Assembly: GCA_051294375.1 (NCBI GenBank)
Contig: CM119265.1
Span: 8,750,772-8,814,771, forward strand
DNA: 64,000 bases
Reading direction: 5' to 3'
DNA from: Paraspadella gotoi
Taxonomy: Eukaryota > Chaetognatha
Below the pieces are notes generated by a model. It searched no databases. It saw nothing but the letters and a program-made list of their open reading frames with translations, and was not told the DNA's origin. The translations under genes and the position numbers were made by a program. This document shows, piece by piece, positions 11,525-25,245 of the stretch. Every line of letters starts with the position of its first letter. Positions within the stretch are counted from its first letter, which is position 1.

Positions 11525-14104
11525 AACAAAGGGATTGATGACGGGTTGAGCGGTCCGACTACTGGCAGAAGAGTCGACGCCGGCGGAAGCAACAAAAACT
11601 TGCGTGGGGAACCGATTGATCTTCAACGTCGAAATCGGGGCTCGTCGATATTTCGTACGCGCTTCCGAGAGGGACAAAGTGAAATTACGGGTGCACACAA
11701 GTAAGTCGCTAAGTGCCGGAAACATGCGGACTAATCACTAATAAGAAACAACCGATTCTTGGCTAGCTTCTTACTCTTTCTTCTCACTTGCCCGCACCAG
11801 ACGACGCTGTCGGTGTTTCAGCAGCGGCGAGTTTTCCGTCGTCCTCAGCACGAGGAGTTCATTTGGGCTTCCACGATGCGTAGTGGAGACGAGGGTTTTC
11901 CGCTTTCCTCATTCCTCCGGCGCCGGCCGTCCAGACTTCGACGGCTCAAGAGAAGAAAACTGCGAAACTCGGGGAAGCGCGAGAACACATGACCAGGAGG
12001 AGTTAACAAATGGAAGGCCGAACTCGAGGCGTGAGTCTTTTCATCTTTTTTTTCATTCTTTATGTCGGAGCTGGAGAATCGGTTGCGTCCGTATTGAGAG
12101 GCAGTGCCAGCGGTCAGACTATTGAATAAATTGACGATGGGATTGTTGCTTGCTTCTGGGAATAACCGTTTTTTTTTTGTCCATGCTTCGAATTTAAACT
12201 AAATTCTTTCTATGAGGAAAAAAGTTTTAAAGTAAATGTGACTGTAGTTGTGCTGGCGAATCCTAAAATCGTCGGTCGTCCCATTTGCTGGACATCTGGG
12301 TATCGCTTTACACCGGGTAAGTTCGGGTCCTAAATTTTTACTCTCGCGACTGCGGTTTTGGCGGCTTTGAACTATTTTAAAATATTTATCTAAAAATTTT
12401 TGTTTTAATATATTACTAATTACCTTACCTAAACCTTTTAACAAATCGCCTAATTTAAAAACCACCTTAAAGCCTTACTATCCTCCTAACCCGTTCGGGC
12501 AGAAGTAAGGTGGTGATGTGACGATAAGCCGCTAAGTGATGGGTGGTCACTGGTCAAGCAGGGGTCCAATAGCATGGCGCCATCTGTCGGGAAGATGCTC
12601 ACACCCCGGGCTTCAGCATATCGAATGCTCAAGTTAGCATTTTCTCGAATGCTTTTTAGGGGTCTTTTTTTTTTAGAAGACAGTAATAGCAATAATTATT
12701 AGAAATGTGAAAATTTTTTTAATGTCAAAAAATTTTCAAAAACCCGTCTTTTCATTTGTTCATTTTCACGTTAATTAGGGAATAATCTTGCATTCAAAGA
12801 AACTGGTTGGCGATGCACGAAGTATTTTGCAACGGAATCGCCAAGCCTCATGTGTGCGCATGACCACAATTTCAGCAGTTTGTTCTCGGTGAGTAAACAA
12901 ATTGTTATTGTTATGTTTTTTTTTACTTTGGAGTAATGGGGGTTTTGTTTTGTTAAACCAGAATTTGGTTAAGATTTGATAAAAACTATATCATCATTCC
13001 CTAGAATCAACGAAGACTTGAACGTGAGGGGAGAACAAAAAGAATGGTTGGGCGGTTTCTTCAGCAATGTCAACAGTCCGCGGACGGCTATTCTATCGAC
13101 AGAAGGCATCGGGACGAACAGTTCGACAAGAAAGCTTATTTCTGTTGATTATCACAAGAAAATTGGAAGCTTCGCGATATGCCCAGATAGATGACTAAGA
13201 ACACAAAAAAGTCAGTGTCTTAATAATTGACATTCTAGAACTTTGTATATATGCTTATTATGTCGACCCCTCAGACTTGGCACATTTCCTACATCAACAT
13301 TTAAGAGCTCGACGCTACATCAGCCTATTCGTCAATCGAGATCTGTTTGGAGAAATTATTCGTCAAGTTTCGGAACGTTTGGAAGAGGCGTAACTGAAGG
13401 CCGGGGTGGGCTCGAGAAGACCTCACTTTCCGACACGTAAGTTCGTTACATGTACCGCAGTTCTCTAGTCTCAAGATTTTGTATCAGTGAAATTTTATGG
13501 TTTATCATTCTTCATTTTGCTGTCGGTTATCTTATTTTACACAAATTAAGAGTTAGAAATGATTTGCATTGATGTGGAGAAAGCCAAAACGAGGGTCTTG
13601 AGAATTAAAATAATATAAATAAGCTAATTTTATTTCGGCGTTAGCCTTCGTTTATACTTTGAGGGGACTCAGCTGGCCTGACGAAGGATTGTTGTCGTCG
13701 GGCGAGGAATCGATCGCCAACTTACGAAACGCCAACAGAACTGGATTCGTGCCACGAAGAAAACAAAGACGTTCAAGGCGCGGAGACACCAGCAGGTCAG
13801 TCACGCTTCTTTTGCCGGGACGCTAAATTGGCTTTCGCCAATTGTTTTTGGCGACGTGATTTCCTAAAGTATTTTTCAATAATTGCATTATTACATTTCA
13901 TGCTTGATTTCATGCTATTTAATGCTTCACAGATAATGTGCGAAAAGTTTACACATCAGCGAAGTTGGGAAGGGAGATTGGCCGAGTTTAGTGAGAAGAG
14001 TGCAAATGTTTGCAATAAAGGAATTTGATGATCTCGCCGAGTGGAGATCAAGCACGCAGGCGAAAGCGGCCCTGTTTCAGAAGCCATCACTCTCTAAAGA
14101 TTAA
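11525..14104 (+). other. Candidate multi-exon gene of unknown identity
   Basis: GC-richer islands in AT-rich DNA are bounded by good splice sites. Candidate exons are 11525-11700 (GTAAGT), 11801-12030 (GTGAGT), 12248-12316 (GTAAGT), 12779-12888 (GTGAGT), 13005 onward, 13275-13436 (GTAAGT), 13645-13795 (GTCAGT) and 13960-14104 ending in TAA. The first four stay open when joined (phases 2,1,1,0). The last two join in phase 2 and give ...GDTSSEVGKGDWPSLVRR...ending KPSLSKD. The middle is not settled: in the frame that fits, the 13005 island meets a TGA and the 13275-13436 exon meets a TAA, though DLAHFLHQHLRARRYISLF in the latter looks protein-like. I recognise no family. It may be a real gene with some misplaced boundaries, or a decayed one. 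Confidence 0.35.
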
Positions 14105-17100
14105 GTTGAAACTTATTTTTTAAAAATTATGGGGGACGTGATTTCGTATTGTGGGGTTTTTTTTTTTATTCGACGAGATTCACAAGATTATTAACATTTT
14201 TCGGCTATGGTGTTAGCGGTCAGTTTTTGAAGCTTTTATTATACTCATTTCTAGTCTCTATTTAGTAGTTTATTCGAATTTCGTATCACATGATAAAAAT
14301 CTTCGCACAATTTTTTTCACATTCCCTAAAGCACTTGAATATTGGTAAAATAAAATGCGATTGAATCAATTTATAAATTATTTACATGGGTTATTGGGCT
14401 GGTACAATTGGGTTTCAAAACGTGTTTTTTTTGAAAAAAAAAAATAAATGGAACCGAGAGAACGTTATTGCTTTCGAGACAGAATTTAATTTGTTGTTTT
14501 TTTAACAACAAAATTTAATTAATAGGCTCGCTGTTTTATTTTTTTTAGCATTTTCGGCTTCATAGCTAAACGCGACTTAATCGGTTGTGAAAGGGGGGCA
14601 AAATTTTTTTTTCCTTTGGCACTCCTTAACATGGACTCTCATAAGGTAAAATGAATTAGCTTTCTATCAAAACAAAGCGAATTTTCTTAAAACTTGAAAT
14701 CAAGTTTGAGAAATCTGTCTCGTCGCTGAGCCAAACATTGAATTAAAAAACTAAGGAAGTCTGATCGGCAAACTTTATTTCGATATACAGTGGCAAAAAA
14801 CAAAAACGTGTGGAGAAACATTTTTTTTAAAAATTCTTTAAGTAAAAGTGGGTATTCAGTTTCGTGACCGTCGGGGGAAATGAGAATGGAAAAGTTGTTG
14901 GAGATTATATTTGGAGATGCTGCGCGTTTTTTGAGCGCGGCCTTCAAAAATTCTTCTTATAAGCAAGTTTTTCACTTTAAGTTGCGTGATCGTCTTGACT
15001 TTGCATCCAGATCTTTGAAAAGGTCCCGTCGTTGTTGTTTCTTTAGCTATGGAAACGGACACCAGGAATACTAAAAAAACAAAATTCAAGTTTTTAGTTC
15101 GTGGATGCTGGATTGGACGGTGTTCTAAACTGTTTGTTCCCATTAGTTACTTGATTCATCATGCATGGTGCTATGCGAAGCTCACGCAAGGTTCTTGAGT
15201 CATTAAAAATGCATCTGTACAATTTAAATTAAAGAACGGATACAAAGGATTCTTCCTGCCTTTTTTTATCCTCCTGTGATTTGTCTCTCACGTTAAAGCC
15301 GTTTAAAAAACATTTTTATGCTCTCGTGGAAGAGACAATTAAAAAATTGTTAGTCACATTAAAAATAAATAGCTTCACGTTATCGTGAAGTGGTTTTGTT
15401 TTAATATTTGTGAAGAAATTTGTTTTTCTGTATTGTTACCGATTGTTTTGGTGGGCTTCAGATTATACGAGGAGGGCATTGACATGAAGTGCATTGAAAA
15501 GATCATTTGCGTGAGATAACAGTTATTAACCTTTTGAAAGTTGGCTGATATTTATTTGCGTAATATCTGTACCTTTCTTGTCAATGGATAAACCTTCAAG
15601 GTTGCTGATTGACTTCCGCAATTCCTTGCATTTGAACTGAGTTGTTTCTTGTTGCCTTCTAACTGTATTCCCTGCAAAGATTTTTAATTTTTATTCGGGT
15701 ATAATGCAATTTAACGAGGTTTAATATAGAAACGTGAACCATAAAAAATAAGGCATTTATCTGACAAAGTTTAAAATGCGGTTACATTTTTTTTCATGAG
15801 TTGAACGAGTTTTAAAGCAGTCTCTTTTAAAATATATAAAAATTAGTTTTAACCTTGTTGGAAAAAAGGTTTTTTTTTAAACAAACTGTTATTATACTGA
15901 AAGTATGTAAAAAACGCTGTTTGAACTTCATTTATATTATATTTATTTAATCGTGCATGTTTGTAATTAAATTATTAAGCGCTTCAACATTCGTCAAGAG
16001 TTTATTGTTGTTCCTAAATTATAATTTTGGAATATTTCTGTTTACAACGGTACAAGGTAAAAAATCAAATTTGTTCTTTTAATTCTTAAAAAATTAGTCA
16101 ATTTGTGTTTTTTCAAATTTTTCTTTTAGATTGTTCCCCTTATTCCAAGTTGATGTTTCTATCATTTCCAAGCCAGAACGGTTTATTATTGGAAGAAATA
16201 TGTAAATGATTATTATGATGATGATTCCAGAGAATGGGCCAGACATAGTATTTCGGAAGTTATCCCGGTTGATGTTTTCTTGTTAAATGTTTAAAGGTAT
16301 TTATTAAAAGTGGATTATTTTAACCAGTAACTTAAATTCCCAGTGGTTGGTGAGATTGGATAATGCATTGAATTTTCTTAGAGTTCATTTGGGCTTTTTT
16401 TCCTTAATATGGCTTCTCCCAACATTGCTGATCCACGCAATGACTCGTTTCTAATAGGTTCCGCCATTCCGAATCAGGGAATTACAGCTCGTGATACTGT
16501 GTTTATCTTGAAAAACTTCTTCTTGAAATGGTGCTGTTTGGGTTAACTATTATGTTTATTGTTTTGCAATTTATTCAATGCTTAACCGTCCTAGAATCAG
16601 GCTCCGGTTTTCAATATTGCCGGTTAGGACGAGGAAAATTCTGTAAGATATTTTTCTTAAATTTTGGGGCGTTCATCAAAATTGTCAGAATCTATGAGTC
16701 GTTATGTGATGTGATGGAACTACATGATTTAAAATTTATGAATCCTCTCTATTTAATCTTCTAATTCAACGCTGAGTGTTTGTGATTGTTTTTTTTTGGT
16801 TTTTTCTGATGGAAGTGAGGTACAGAGGTTCATCAAATGATTTCTTTTAAAAATACATGGCCTTGGGATATGATTTCAAATTAAATATTTATGCGCGACT
16901 ATGAAGATTTCCTATAAAAAATACAAAAATTTGAAAAATTTAATACGATGTAATGAATTTAATTAGTTATAAGGCAAAAAATTATTCTAATCAAACTTTT
17001 AGTGTACTTCAGAGATTCCCAATGAGTCCAAAGTAGATGTGATTGATCTTCATTGCTTCTCGGATCTGTTTTTTTAAAAGAGGAAGATGGTGGAAAGGGG

Positions 17101-20100
17101 GAATTCTTTCTACACATCTGAGATGATCTTTCACTTGCAAGTAATGCAATTTGGCTTTATAGGATCTTTGGCGGAATAAAGTTGGCTGAAATTTTCCTGC
17201 TGATATCTCTGTATATCAATATTCTTCAGTTGGTTTCCATTAATTGCTTCAGCCAAAAGTAGCGATCCACCATTATATTCCAATATTAAGATGTTCTTAA
17301 TTCAGTGGGCAAACACATTCGATTTGTTCTTTTCTGGCTTTATTGATTTTTTTACTGTGGTCTATTTATTGTACTCCCAGTCTGAGGATCCTGATTGAAA
17401 GCTTTCTTGAACGATTTAGGGTGTTATAGATCTTCCAAGTCCTAAATGGAATTTGGATCTTTATTAAAAATAATTTTCCAAAGGTCTCTATTTAGATGAA
17501 GTCAGCTTTAATCAGGAGTTAACAGGACGTGGACTGTGTTCAAAAATTAAAAGTCGCTGCCAAAAAATCTCTTTCTCAAAAATTAGGGCTTTTTAAGGTT
17601 TTACGGTTCTTGTATTGTTGATGCTCCATACAAATATGTGTTCAGAGTGGACCTGCTATGCCCTCTCCCCGTCTTCTGCAATAGGTAGGATTTTGGCAAC
17701 TGTAAAACCATGTTATGAAACCTCTTCGAAAACTGCTTTTTGGTTACATAAGGATTTTACAATCTGAAGTTTGGTTTCGCCACCTTCATCTTTCTTTTCA
17801 CCCAAATGCCCCCATTTTTCGAATCTGCAAAACTCCAAACTAGCTGCTTCTGCACTTCATATTTCGTTTCTTCCGATTTACTTCTGCCAAGGTAACAAAT
17901 CATCGTTTTGAATTAATTCTTGGCTTATTGGTATGTTATTTTAGATAGTCGAGACAAAAGCAATTCGCAAGTCTTCGAATGAGTCATATTGTACTGTTTT
18001 AGTTTTGGCAAATAAGGCTCCGGGCTAGGTTATTCAGAAAGTCCAAATTAGGTGGGGGACATTCGTCATTCCACAATGGAAGTGCATTAAGTGATTTAGT
18101 CAGGTACTTCGTTGACAATTTCCCGTTATTAAACTGGTAAACTTGTGTGGGGTCAATGTTAGCAAAACACTTAAGACAGACCGTAATGAGTGTTTCATGA
18201 ATCCTTTATTAAATTTTTTAAAGAAATGGTTAAAGAATTAGGCTGTGATTCAAAACACTTCAGCAGTTTTTTTTTATTTTGGGAAAGCTAAATTCGTTAA
18301 TTACATTTTTATAATTTTCACTGTTATATATGATATATAATCTCCTTTCTAAGTGTGAAATTTTCTCGATATTGTTCCATGTATTTTTTCTGTGTCTAAG
18401 ATGGATGTTCGGAAAGACAAAGGTTAATGGTTCCTTCGATTGGTGTTATTAATGTTTTGTGATCACCTAATTCGAAACATATTTGCGAGGAACAGCCATG
18501 GAAGCACTAGTTTGCCGGTGAAAAGCCAATTTGCCGTTATTTATTTTAACGCCGTTGTGACCCCAAATTTTCTCTTTGATATTCGCAAGAATTTTCCGAT
18601 GCTTCATGTGTTTTTGCCTGGTGACATTTTGTTTTTTACTTGTTTATTGAAAGTTTATGACACCGGAAATATTATCTGAAGTAGCTCTCAGTAAAAGACT
18701 ACAAGTGCAAGGTATTTCTGGGAATGCCTTTCGATAAGTTTTACATTAGGTCCATAACCTTTCTTCCCAGTGGCAAGTCGTTTGCAGAATAAGATCCGTT
18801 TAGCTCTGCTCCCGTATTTTCTTTTCATCACTACTATCTAGCCTTTTATTTCTTAATTCGCGTACGATTCGCACTATCCGAGGCTATCATTCATCACTGC
18901 TAAATATTTAACTCGGGGTTAAACTCGTTTGCTCCGTTCAGCTTCCGAAAATCGTTACCCCCGTGATAGGGCTCGCAAGGTTCTTTGCATAATCTCTTGT
19001 GATTTTTCCTTAGTTTTTCATGTTATCTTTGGTTTCCAATTTCCAGATTTGAGTATAAGTTCTTGTAATCGCCGAAGACAAATTATTTTGAGTGGCCCCC
19101 TATTTTATGCGGGCGATTTCTTTGCAACGTAACTGGTCATTGTTCAGGTTTTTTAAAATAATATTTAAAAAAAGAATTTTTGTTTTTTTAAGGTTATTCT
19201 ATCTTAAAAGCGGAGCCTTTAAAAATATTATAATGAAAAAGCCAGAATGTGTGATAGTTGGTAACATAAGGTGGTTTGCGTGTGTATCAGATGAGCGGAA
19301 GAAAAAAAATTATCCTCAGTGTTTAGTGTCCAAAGCAAAGGTTTCATGGACCGCTCCTTGTCCGCCATCTTTCATGTTTTTCTCTGGTCAAAAGGTCGGT
19401 ATTCTAATCATAAAAAGAATTAGTACTCTGAAGATTAGGGCTTCCGGAATATTTATATTATATCTCATAGTGTGGATTAGCAAATCACCTATCTTGATAT
19501 AATGATTTTCCTTGTAATGGTTATTCTGTTAATTTGAAGTAACAATTTTCCTGTCGTTCAAGACGTTTCTTAATTTGTAATTTACTCTTGTCGAGATAGG
19601 TTTAACAATTAATATCTAATATTATTTGTGAGAACTTACTGTTATAAGATTCTTCGTCATTGTTGGTGTTTTTCAGGACAAAAATTTTAGCTGTTGTTAG
19701 CAGGTACCACTCCCTACGCTTGGTTCCCAGTCACAGTTAATACGTTAAGAAAAATTAAGGTTTCAGTTTAAATTTACAAAATAAGAAAGACAACTAATTT
19801 GTATCTTACCTTGCAAAGAAGATCTCCCTTTCTTGCTCACTGTGTAATTCATCTTCTTGACTACTTCGTTCAGAAAATGGAAAAAAAATAATAAATTCAT
19901 TACATGAGAAAATCGTTATTTTTTACTTATTTAGGTTATAGGCTTAAAAAAAGTATAGGGTAAAACAAATATCTCTGAGAAAAAGTCAATATTTATATTT
20001 TTGTTTCTAGTATAGGGTACATAATTTTATAAACGTATACTTGAAACAACAATGTAATGATTCTATGTCCATATAGGGGGGGGGTATATAAATCGAAAAT

Positions 20101-21099
20101 AATTTTTTTTTACCCTAACAGATTAATATTTTCGTATTTCTTAAAATTCATTTCTCAGCTGAAATCGCCAATTCATTGGAAATGAATTTTTTCATTAATG
20201 ACTTTTTTTGTCTTCTCTTTCTTCCTTCTTCAAAACAGCAGAAGATTTTAAGAATCCCCTTTTCTTAGGCATGCACGAAGGCTGGATCTTCTCTCTCTCT
20301 CTTTGTTCCACCTCTGCCTCTCCGATTTTAGGTTTAATGTTGTGGACATAAGTTTTGAATGAGTACCGAAGGCGGAAATGCGATTCATTCTAAAACAAAA
20401 TGATTTATTTGTTATTCTCTCGTTAAAATATTTAGTATCCTAATAACATTAGTCACATTATTATTTCCATGTTTTGGCCACGTACTTTATTTAAACTGAT
20501 AATTGACAAACCGAAGAAAAAATAAACTTTTAAAACAACACACTCTTCTCCTTTACTTCTTAACTCTACGAGATATCTATATGTCTTCAGAAAGTTCCAA
20601 AATTTTTTTTTTCGAAATTCAAGTATTCGGTTTCAATGCGTAACCAGTTTTTCGGCTCCGCAGCTGAAAGTTTAGCCAATCTTCGAGTAAAAAAAAAATT
20701 TCAACTCGAATCAGAAAATTTGGAACAGGCCCAAATTCTTCAAATAGTTGTTCGGCCGGGGTATTTCTCTTTCACTTAGGGTCTCCGGGCTTGGTTCATT
20801 CACTCTCAATTCTGGGGGAGATTAAACGACCATGATTCGAGAGCTGCGTTTTATCGACATGATTTCGTAGCGCTGAATAAAAAGTAAAAATAAAAAACCA
20901 TATACATTTGACAATCGGATTCGAACGAGAAGGGGATTTAGACCTTTTTCAAAGCCGATGAGCGTTCCCAGGCATCTCTTCAGACGAAACTGAAACGCTT
21001 AGCGGCGGTCGAAATTTGAACGTTTGGGGGCCAAAAAAAATTGTACGGCAAGGAAACTTCGAACCGAATTGACGATCCTCTCGAAAAATTAAGCAAAAA
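14105..21099. other. Seven kilobases of AT-rich DNA without recognisable genes
   Basis: Short ORFs only (longest about 136 codons, at 19092, without any recognisable motif), many T runs, and no tandem arrays. Nothing supported. Confidence 0.5.
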
Positions 21100-22860
21100 T
21101 ATCTAGTTCGGACATCCCCATCCGATAGACGATGGTGAAGGATCGTATGCAGAGAATGCAGGCCAAGCTCAACAAAACTGGACCTGATGCCAAATGGAAA
21201 GTGTAATTTTTCCTTGCTTGGCTTTTTTCGCAACAAAACTGTCCTTAAGATTTACATCAAATTTCTGCATTTTATTTTTTAGGCGCGCTGGAATCGGACA
21301 GCGTGGGAATCGCTATCGACGGGGCGCTGCCGTTTACGTCAGGCGAAACACCGATCAAAAATGGCGTCAAAACTTTTGGCTTTCAGAAGTAGACAAGCAA
21401 CGCAACAGCGGGTACCTAAATAAATCATCACCAACGTATCTTACTTTGACGTATTACTGATACTAGTTACTACCATTATTCTTTAATTTTTAGGAAGATG
21501 ATTACTTGGAAGACTTTTTCAGTAACGTGGAAGGAGATGAGACAAAACTATAGGAAACAATGTAAGACCAAGAGCGAGTGAAATGAAGAAAACTCACGGC
21601 GCAATCTTCTCCTCAAAGACGATGGCAAAAGCTTGGCGAGAACGGAGATTTGACGCTTAAGTGGCCGACGTCCAAGAAGGATTTTTTAATCTTAAAATAA
21701 GGTTTTTTTCCAGCTATTGAGTTAGTTAAAACTAAAATGTAATGGTTTTCATACTTATTTTTGCCTTTTCTCCCTTCCCTCCTAAACTCTTTAACCCTTT
21801 AACTTTCCCTATTCTTCTCCCACTCTCTTTTTTTTAGTTTTTCTTTCTCTCTCCCCCGCTCGACTCTCATCCCACACTCTGTCTTTCTCTCCCTTTTCTT
21901 TTCCTCCCACTCTCTTCTTCTCAGGTTCTTAAGCCCCTCATTTCCTAATCTCATCGCTCTCATCTCTTTCTCATTTTTATCTTCACATCTTCTACTTTCA
22001 CAGATGGGGGCAAAAAAGTTAAGAATCAACTCGGGCTCATCGAGATAATGGTGGACAAAGGCTCCACGCTGGCGGGCCGTATATGGTCCTATCGGCCGAG
22101 GCACAAGGGAAATAAAGAAAATATGCATTAGACCATGATAACCACAAAGGGAGGTTTTGTGAAGTTATTGAAGGAAGGTTAACTCCATTCAATAAGCCAA
22201 TTTCAAGTAAGTGGAATTTGGATATATCAACTCTTCTCTCTTACTTCTTCCACTCTCTGGGTTTTTGGTTTAGTCTTTAGTTTCCGCTTTCTTTAGGTCG
22301 TCTGTACAACTTAGGGGTTAAAAAGCAATATAAATTTGCCTTTACGTATAGATTTGGAGGGATTTTTTTTGGTCGTTAACAAATGAGCAACTAGAGACTG
22401 CTACGCCGCCTTCCAGGAAATCCTAAAACTATTAACGAATAAAAAGACGGAAATTCCGATGCAGCTGCGTGCCAATAAATCACACAATGAAATAAACAGC
22501 TTTTGTTTTTTCAACTTTTTTCAAGATTCATTTTTGTGCATCTTTCATCAAACTTAACTTTTCAAATTAAGAACAATTGAAGAAATAGTGCGCTCTCGCG
22601 CTGGCGTTATAGAACCCGGACGGGATGGACTACACCAATGAACAAATTAAACGGAAATGATTGAATCCGGAAAACGTTCCATTTGGACTCAAAATCTTTG
22701 AAAGAAAGCAGAAGATGGAGGACAAAAACTTAATGCGCTCAACACGTATGTGCAAGTCGGTGGGTTTAGCTCGGGATGAAATCGAAACGAGGAGCTACGA
22801 TTTAGTGTTTTCCACGCCCTTCATATTCTTCAGTCACGAGGAAGGAAATTTGTAAACTGA
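21100..22860 (+). pseudogene. Exon-like islands, possibly a decayed or unresolved gene
   Basis: Islands with acceptor-like ends are seen at 21283-21411, from 21495, from about 22003, near 22390-22490 and near 22570-22860. Fragments read plausibly as protein, for example VYVRRNTDQKWRQNFWLSE, NQLGLIEIMVDKGS and CYAAFQEILKLLTNKK, but frames change within islands and stop codons interrupt them. FFSNV occurs in one frame here and in one frame of the 13-kb island, perhaps by chance. No family was recognised. Confidence 0.22.
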
Positions 22861-24372
22861 GAAAAAGGTATCGTCGAGGGTTCACGACATGTGGTTCCTG
22901 GCCCTTTTTGGCGTCGTTAGTGGAGAGGGAAGTCAAGGCGCAATGGATTGACACATCGGAGGAGACAACGTCCTCAGACGACGTGACCTACGTGAAGGAC
23001 TGGCAGTCGTTCGGGAAATGTGGGGAACCAAAGCGAAAGGGGACACAAAAGGCGGGTAGTCGGGCATGCTTGCTATGAATTATCTAGGGTTAAAACCAAA
23101 ATGGTCTTTGGTTTGAGGGTTTCAAAATTAATTTGGGGATTAAGTTTTTCTTTCCCACAATTCCGGTTCAACAAAACGATGTGGTTGCGTTGGTATCATG
23201 TCATTGATTCTTGTGATCTCGACGATTATTCTTTGCAATAGAATTTTCTGGTACGTGATCCCAATGTAGTATAAAAGCGTGTAATATGGTACAAAAAATG
23301 GTTTTTTCAACAGTTGATTTTTTTTTTTAGGTTATACGTTGTGCGATATCAAATTCAACCAGGGTTTATTTTATCAATCCAGTATAAGATTACATTACAT
23401 GTTGTGCTATATTATAATGTTAATTATTTCAATCGGGATAATTGTTTACTTGTTCTCCCCGTTTTCATCTGTTACTGTTGGTTCATTAACCTGAAAATTG
23501 AATTAAATAAAATTGTAAATTTCTTTCGTGAAAAGGTTTTAGTGCTACATTTCGGTGGAGAATTGTTTACCTGGTTTCAAACGTTTTTATTTTAGCTTTT
23601 GGATGAAGCTTGGTGAAAGTGAGTTATGCTGTCGGCTTATTTAATGTAGCAGTTAAAAAAAAAAAGTATTACACAAGTCACAACTTTGGTTATGGTTAAA
23701 AAATTTTTGCGGAAATATGTAAATTGTATGGAAATAGAACAATAACGATTGATTAAGATTTGATAACTTTTTTCTCGTGAGTTAACTAGTCCTTACCAAT
23801 ATTGTAGATCGACGCGTATGGTTGAGGGTATGCCTGCGCGTATACCTTTCTTCTTTCCGTCTAAGTCGCGACCCCAGGTCCCGAGTCGAAGGTGGGCAGC
23901 CTCGTTCTTGGCGACTAATAATGTCGTCTGCCGCTTGCGAAGGTCGCGGTTTGGAAAACATTTGATTCTCGGGGACGGAACCGAAAAAGCTAGAGGGGCG
24001 ATAATTTTGACCTTACTGCTGAGCAACCAGCGGAATGTTATGAACGACCGACTGATTAAGGGGGGCGGGGATGGATAAGAGAGCGCAAGAAGCAAGAAAT
24101 CATGTGCGATCGGAACAGGATAATGCGCGGCGCAACAGAAAAATAAAGCAGGGAGTGACAATGGCGGAAATAATACAAATGAAAATCGCTACCAGCGGAT
24201 GGAGGGAAAGGGGAGGGGGAGGAGAAATGGAGTCCGTATTTCAGTTTCGAAACGAGAGACGATAGATCAATCATCATACCATAATATTACCATTTTTCTG
24301 TCGCGTCCACGCGTTAACGAAAGCACATTCTGCTGCCAGCTTTTTTTAAAGACTCCATATTTCGACTTATCG

Positions 24373-24443
24373 GGATCCATGGGACCGAAGGGCCGTAAAT
24401 TGTGGGCTTCGGTCGGGGATCGGCCGTTCGATTCCATGGATCC
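24373..24443. other. Bulged hairpin
   Basis: GGATCCATGGGACCGAAG (24373-24390) pairs with CTTCGGTC (24407-24414) and then CCATGGATCC (24434-24443), giving two perfect stems of 8 and 10 bp with a 19-nt bulge on one side and a 16-nt loop. It could be a structured RNA or a remnant of an inverted repeat. Confidence 0.55.
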
Positions 24444-24926
24444 TAATAAAGGAAAATAGGGTTCGATTAAAATATTACCAAATCTATATCATTGGTTTTA
24501 TTGTCATTTTTGATCCAGTGCAATAGGAAGCATTATCGGACGGGGAGAAAAACGGAACTATACCTTTCCGGTTTTCATGTTCGGAGGCAAACGTAATTCG
24601 TTTTTCCTCACGGATATAGAGAATGGGGATCCCGGGCGATTTGTCAACGGCAGCGTGGGAATTATGAAAAATCCACAAGTTTTTTATTTTATCCTTCTCC
24701 AGTTTTTCGCTATTTTACTTTCAGAAACTTTCTTCAAGTTGTTACCAATTGATGACTAGAGAGGAAAAGTAACCATTGCCGGTTGTTGAATTCGTTGACA
24801 TTTAGTAATTTTACTTTAAGATGACTTCGAGAATTACTTGCCGTAGAAATGGATATTTTATTTTTAATTTCAATTTTCATTTCCGTTTAATATAAATAGA
24901 TTACGTTTTTTTTCCAGCGACAAGAA

Positions 24927-24946
24927 TATGAAATGGTACAACCAAT
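24927..24946 (+). repeat. Partial copy of the dispersed repeat
   Basis: Twenty bases match the start of the 78-bp repeat with a one-base deletion; similarity fades afterwards. Confidence 0.45.
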
Positions 24947-25159
24947 AATATATAGAATTACTTGGTATTTTTTCATGTTTAATTTAATTTCTTTATTTGC
25001 TGCCTGTGGCATGCTTTTTCCCTCGTACTTCACTGACGACCACTGGGCTTTGGCGTAAAATGATTTCCTGTGGAGATGAAGCTACCTCTCGGCCCGTACC
25101 CTCAGCCGACAAGCCGCTTGCCGCTTCCAGACCGGAATGGAGAGTCTTTAACCCGTATT

Positions 25160-25245
25160 GGACTCGGTAGTTAAGGCGCTTGGAGAGCGGACACTACGTG
25201 CCGATCCAGGAGCAAGGGTTGACCCGTGCTCCGGGATTACCCACC
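25160..25245 (+). other. Weak tRNA-like segment (possible SINE head)
   Basis: GGTAGTTAAGGCGCTTGGAG resembles the D-arm of a class II tRNA, and AGGGTTGACCCGTGC lies where a T arm might be. The stems do not close properly, so it is not an intact tRNA. It lies about 220 bp from a partial copy of the dispersed repeat. Confidence 0.2.

Noticed and set aside
12248-12316. PAS or LOV domain fragment (VVLANPKIVGRPICWTSGY)
   Set aside because: The resemblance is one short segment; the following exons do not continue the domain and another frame of the exon is equally open.
13005-13436. Altered genetic code, because protein-like frames contain TAA and TGA
   Set aside because: Genes A to D use standard stops cleanly; misplaced exon borders or gene decay explain the interruptions more simply.
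25160-25245. tRNA-Ser or tRNA-Leu gene
   Set aside because: The acceptor and anticodon stems do not pair and the B box is poor.
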